DNA of 6,947 nucleotides, taken from positions 1 to 6,947 of the forward strand of contig CAZCWX010000322.1 of the NCBI GenBank assembly GCA_964502465.1. The letters run 5' to 3'. The notes beneath the pieces were generated by a model that saw only the letters and a list, made by a program, of their open reading frames with translations, was not told where the DNA came from and made no database searches. The position numbers and the translations under genes were made by a program. This document shows, piece by piece, positions 4,793 to 6,947 of this stretch (positions are counted from its first letter, which is position 1; each line of letters begins with the position of its first letter). Source of the DNA: CAZCWX01 sp964502465 (lineage in GTDB: Bacteria; Desulfobacterota; Binatia; Bin18).

Positions 4793-5902
4793 ATGGAAAA
4801 ACTACGTGTTGTTTCGGCAGACTCCCACATGATGGAGCCAGCCGATCTCTGGGAATCACGCCTGGATAAAAAATTCAAAGAGCGCGCCCCGAAAGTGATG
4901 AAGAATCCAAACAAGGCTGGCTATATATTCGTAGCCGAGGGGATCGACCCCTTCCCTGTCGCCGGCGGATTTGGTGCTGGTCGATCGGGTGAAGAATTAA
5001 AGGATCACATGGATAAGGGGTACGAGGCAGCTCGGCCGAGTGGCTGGGACCCGGTCGAACGCGTCAAAGACCAGGAAATCGACGGAGTCGAGGCTGAAGT
5101 GCTCTACACGACGCTTGGCATGCCGTTGTTTGGGTTAGAAGATGCAGACCTGCAACGAGCCTGCTTCGCCGTGTACAACGATTGGGTGGCAGAATTCTGC
5201 TCACACAATCCGAAACGGCTCTATGGGATCGGCTTGGTGTCGCTCGAAGACATTGATGCCGGCGTGAAGGAACTCGAACGCATTCACAAAAATGGTATGC
5301 GTGGCGCCATGATTTGGGGGTCGCCACCGGCAGACAAACCGTACAGCAGCCGGATCTATGACAAATTCTGGCAAGCTGCGGCAGATTTACAGATGCCGCT
5401 GTCGCTGCACGTGATTACTGGGAAAGGCAAAGAGAGCAAAATCAACTTCGAGCAGATTAGCACATTCTACATGAACCTCATCCACGAGGTGCAGCGTTCA
5501 CTCTCGACTATCATCTTCGGCGGCGTGCTGGAGCGGTTCCCGAAGCTGACGATCGTGTCGGCTGAGAATGACACCGGCTGGTTCCCTCACTTTATGTATC
5601 GTATGGACCACGCATACGATAAATTCCATGCGATGGAAAAAGAACCGCTGCCGATGAAGCCGAGCGAATACGTACGTCGGCAGATGTGGGCAACGTTCCA
5701 GGATGACCCAATCGGCCCTTCGACGTACAAGATTTTCGGCGAAAATAATTACATGTGGGCCTCTGACTTTCCCCACACCGATTCCACTTGGCCGGAGTCT
5801 CGCCAATGGATCGCGAAAGATTTCGCTGGAGTACCGGAAGCGGTTACCAAAAAGATCGTGTTCGATAATGCAGTGAAGCTCTACCGCATGGATTTGAATT
5901 AA
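4793..5902 (+). CDS. Amidohydrolase family 2 metalloenzyme (ACMSD-like fold)
   Basis: This 369-residue metal-dependent hydrolase or decarboxylase is of the Amidohydro_2 (PF04909) group. The N-terminal signature VVSADSHMMEPADLW has D10 and H12 where ACMSD has its HxH metal site, so the first ligand is Asp. Later likely ligands are H206 (LSLHVITG), E258 (SAENDTGWFPH) and D325 in ASDFPHTDSTWP. The length and motif spacing fit the many soil and marine paralogues annotated only as amidohydrolase, often near genes for aromatic or xenobiotic breakdown. The substrate cannot be inferred here. The start is very well supported by AAAGGAGGGTGAC, nearly a perfect anti-16S match. No signal peptide is visible. 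The gene stands alone, with its own leader and a strong terminator 61 bases after the stop. Confidence 0.9.
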   Translation: MEKLRVVSADSHMMEPADLWESRLDKKFKERAPKVMKNPNKAGYIFVAEGIDPFPVAGGFGAGRSGEELKDHMDKGYEAARPSGWDPVERVKDQEIDGVEAEVLYTTLGMPLFGLEDADLQRACFAVYNDWVAEFCSHNPKRLYGIGLVSLEDIDAGVKELERIHKNGMRGAMIWGSPPADKPYSSRIYDKFWQAAADLQMPLSLHVITGKGKESKINFEQISTFYMNLIHEVQRSLSTIIFGGVLERFPKLTIVSAENDTGWFPHFMYRMDHAYDKFHAMEKEPLPMKPSEYVRRQMWATFQDDPIGPSTYKIFGENNYMWASDFPHTDSTWPESRQWIAKDFAGVPEAVTKKIVFDNAVKLYRMDLN

Positions 5903-5963
5903 CCAGCGATCAGCAGTTAGCTAGACACAGCAAGGGCGCACGGCCGCGCGCCCGGCAACAAGC

Positions 5964-6000
5964 AGAGCCAGGAGTCATCTCCTGGCTCTTTTATTTTCTT
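5964..6000 (+). terminator. Intrinsic terminator of the amidohydrolase gene
   Basis: The arms AGAGCCAGGAG (5964-5974) and CTCCTGGCTCT (5979-5989) pair perfectly over 11 bases around a TCAT loop. TTTATTTTCTT follows, a standard Rho-independent terminator in the plus direction. Confidence 0.93.
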
Positions 6001-6043
6001 CGCTGATATGGGAAAACTCCTGTGTCGGTATGCGTCATCTTTC

Positions 6044-6069
6044 CACGTCGAGCCATCACGTCGAGCCAT
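6044..6069. repeat. Perfect 13-base tandem duplication
   Basis: CACGTCGAGCCAT occurs twice head to tail (6044-6056 and 6057-6069) with no difference. It lies in the spacer between the terminator and the next gene. It could be a recent slippage duplication or a pair of protein-binding sites. Apart from it and a doubtful short frame at 6082, the 5903-6189 spacer outside the terminator shows nothing further. Confidence 0.8.
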
Positions 6070-6081
6070 AGGGAAAAGGCG

Positions 6082-6174
6082 ATGACCCTTGAAGAATTAT
6101 CCTTCACGGAACCCATCACTGAACCTGACATCACTGCTTGCAGCATCTTGCTCGTTCGCAGCGAATCCCCCTAG
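6082..6174 (+). CDS. Doubtful 30-residue open frame (possible leader peptide)
   Basis: ATG at 6082 opens a 30-codon frame reading MTLEELSFTEPITEP and so on, ending TAG at 6172-6174, 15 bases before the next gene's start. The upstream purines (GGGAAAAGG) are a modest ribosome site. It is in the same frame as the following gene, separated by TAG and a TGA at 6184. The peptide has no recognisable motif. It could be a small or leader peptide, or simply a chance open frame. Confidence 0.2.
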   Translation: MTLEELSFTEPITEPDITACSILLVRSESP

Positions 6175-6189
6175 AAAAAGAGATGAGCC

Positions 6190-6947
6190 ATGAGCGAATA
6201 TCAATACTACGAGTTTCTGGCGATTGACTGTCCCCTCGATGCCAAGCAGATGGCCGCTTTGCGCGCGCTCTCCACCCGCGCCGAGATCACGTCCACGCGC
6301 TTTACCAACGTCTACCACTGGGGCGACTTCAAAGGCTCCCCTGAAAAACTGATGGAGCAGTATTTCGATGCACACGTCTACGTGGCCAACTGGGGAACTC
6401 ACATCTTGATGCTGAGACTGCCAAAGGCTCTGCTAAGCAAAGAGACACTGGCCCCGTACTGCATCGACGAGGGAGTGCACGGTTGGACGAAAGGCGAGCA
6501 CCTGATTATCGAGTGGCGTCGCGGCGGAGAGCCGGACGACGAATGGGTTGAGGGCGAAGGATGGATGGCACGCCTGATGCCCATCCGCGAAGAACTCGAA
6601 CGGGGCGACTACCGTGCGCTGTATCTTGGCTGGCTCTATGCCGCCAGTCTCAATGACGAGCTTCCAGAAGAGACCAGCGAACCGCCCGTACCAACAGGTT
6701 TGGGGAAATTAACCGCTGCGCAACGTTCGCTCGTCGAATTTCTCGGCATTGGCGAAGATTTTCTTGCTGCCGCTACCCAGGGAAGCCTACCCGTGTCAGA
6801 CCGCGTAGACTCTCCGCAGGAAATGGCGCAATGGGTAGCGGCTATCCCAGCGGACGAAGCGCGCCAGTACCTGCTCCTTCTGTTGCAGGGCAAAGCCAAA
6901 CAAGCCGAGCGAGAAGTGCGACAAAAGTACACAATGGCCCGGCGCGC
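6190..6947 (+). CDS. Conserved protein of unknown function (5' part, runs off right edge)
   Basis: The visible 252 residues begin MSEYQYYEFLAID, a start I recall from a widespread uncharacterised bacterial family in actinobacteria, planctomycetes and others. Blocks that look conserved are ALSTRAEITSTRFTNVYHWGDF at about 27-48, then LMEQYFDAHVYVANWGTH near 54-71, GWMARLMPIREELERGDYRALYLGWLYAA near 121-149, and EPPVPTGLGKLTAAQRSLVEFLGI near 160-183. It is Trp- and acid-rich, soluble, and lacks a signal peptide. An in-frame TGA at 6184-6186 makes the ATG at 6190 the earliest possible start. The ribosome site (AAAAAGAGATGAG) is moderate. The end of the visible part becomes Lys/Arg-rich. I know of no established activity for this family. 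The rest of the gene is outside the window. Confidence 0.85.
   Translation, partial: MSEYQYYEFLAIDCPLDAKQMAALRALSTRAEITSTRFTNVYHWGDFKGSPEKLMEQYFDAHVYVANWGTHILMLRLPKALLSKETLAPYCIDEGVHGWTKGEHLIIEWRRGGEPDDEWVEGEGWMARLMPIREELERGDYRALYLGWLYAASLNDELPEETSEPPVPTGLGKLTAAQRSLVEFLGIGEDFLAAATQGSLPVSDRVDSPQEMAQWVAAIPADEARQYLLLLLQGKAKQAEREVRQKYTMARR

Noticed and set aside
5498..5806. Minus-strand open frame of 102 residues
   Set aside because: It is antisense to the conserved core of the amidohydrolase.
6097..6932. Minus-strand open frames of 101, 61 and 98 residues
   Set aside because: Each is antisense to the conserved plus-strand gene starting at 6190 and none has a motif.

Overview
The window is a compact, moderately GC-rich bacterial chromosome segment with clear Shine-Dalgarno sites, one perfect TATAAT box and one textbook intrinsic terminator. 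It looks like an environmental, metagenome-type genome. The gene content is a cyclase/AAA-ATPase fusion, a DUF72 protein ending in LSLF, and an amidohydrolase of the ADSH-x-x-EP type. That mix reminds me of deltaproteobacteria-like soil or sponge lineages (Binatota, Tectomicrobia, Rokubacteria). This placement is an impression from memory, not a result.

Layout. From 1 to 1210 on the minus strand lies the N-terminal part of a large signalling protein: a short N-terminal domain, a class III nucleotide cyclase domain and an AAA-type ATPase. It runs off the left edge. Its linker is encoded by 14 consecutive degenerate 7-base repeats (922-1019), and its reading frame breaks near base 124. A divergent spacer separates it from a DUF72 gene (1311-2177, plus). 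The DUF72 gene converges with, and overlaps by 14 bases, a glycerophosphodiester phosphodiesterase gene (2164-2964, minus). A small helical protein of unknown function (3171-3407, plus) comes next. After it comes a spacer holding a 21-base palindrome and a strong promoter. That promoter serves a two-gene unit: a NUDIX hydrolase of the CoA-pyrophosphatase type (3671-4264) and a tightly coupled unknown 109-residue protein (4274-4603).

A structured 189-base spacer, with a TetR-like dyad and a GNRA-capped hairpin, leads into an amidohydrolase gene (4793-5902). That gene ends at an 11-bp-stem terminator (5964-6000). The last gene (from 6190, plus) belongs to a widespread conserved family of unknown function and runs off the right edge.

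The genes do not form an obvious pathway. Most appear to be independent housekeeping or catabolic units: phosphodiester salvage, nucleotide or CoA clean-up, and degradation of an aromatic or carboxylated substrate. I found no convincing defence system, CRISPR array, insertion sequence, tRNA or rRNA. The points most worth a second look are the single-base frameshift in the cyclase/ATPase gene, the in-frame heptamer array, the regulatory dyads, and the unknown proteins.
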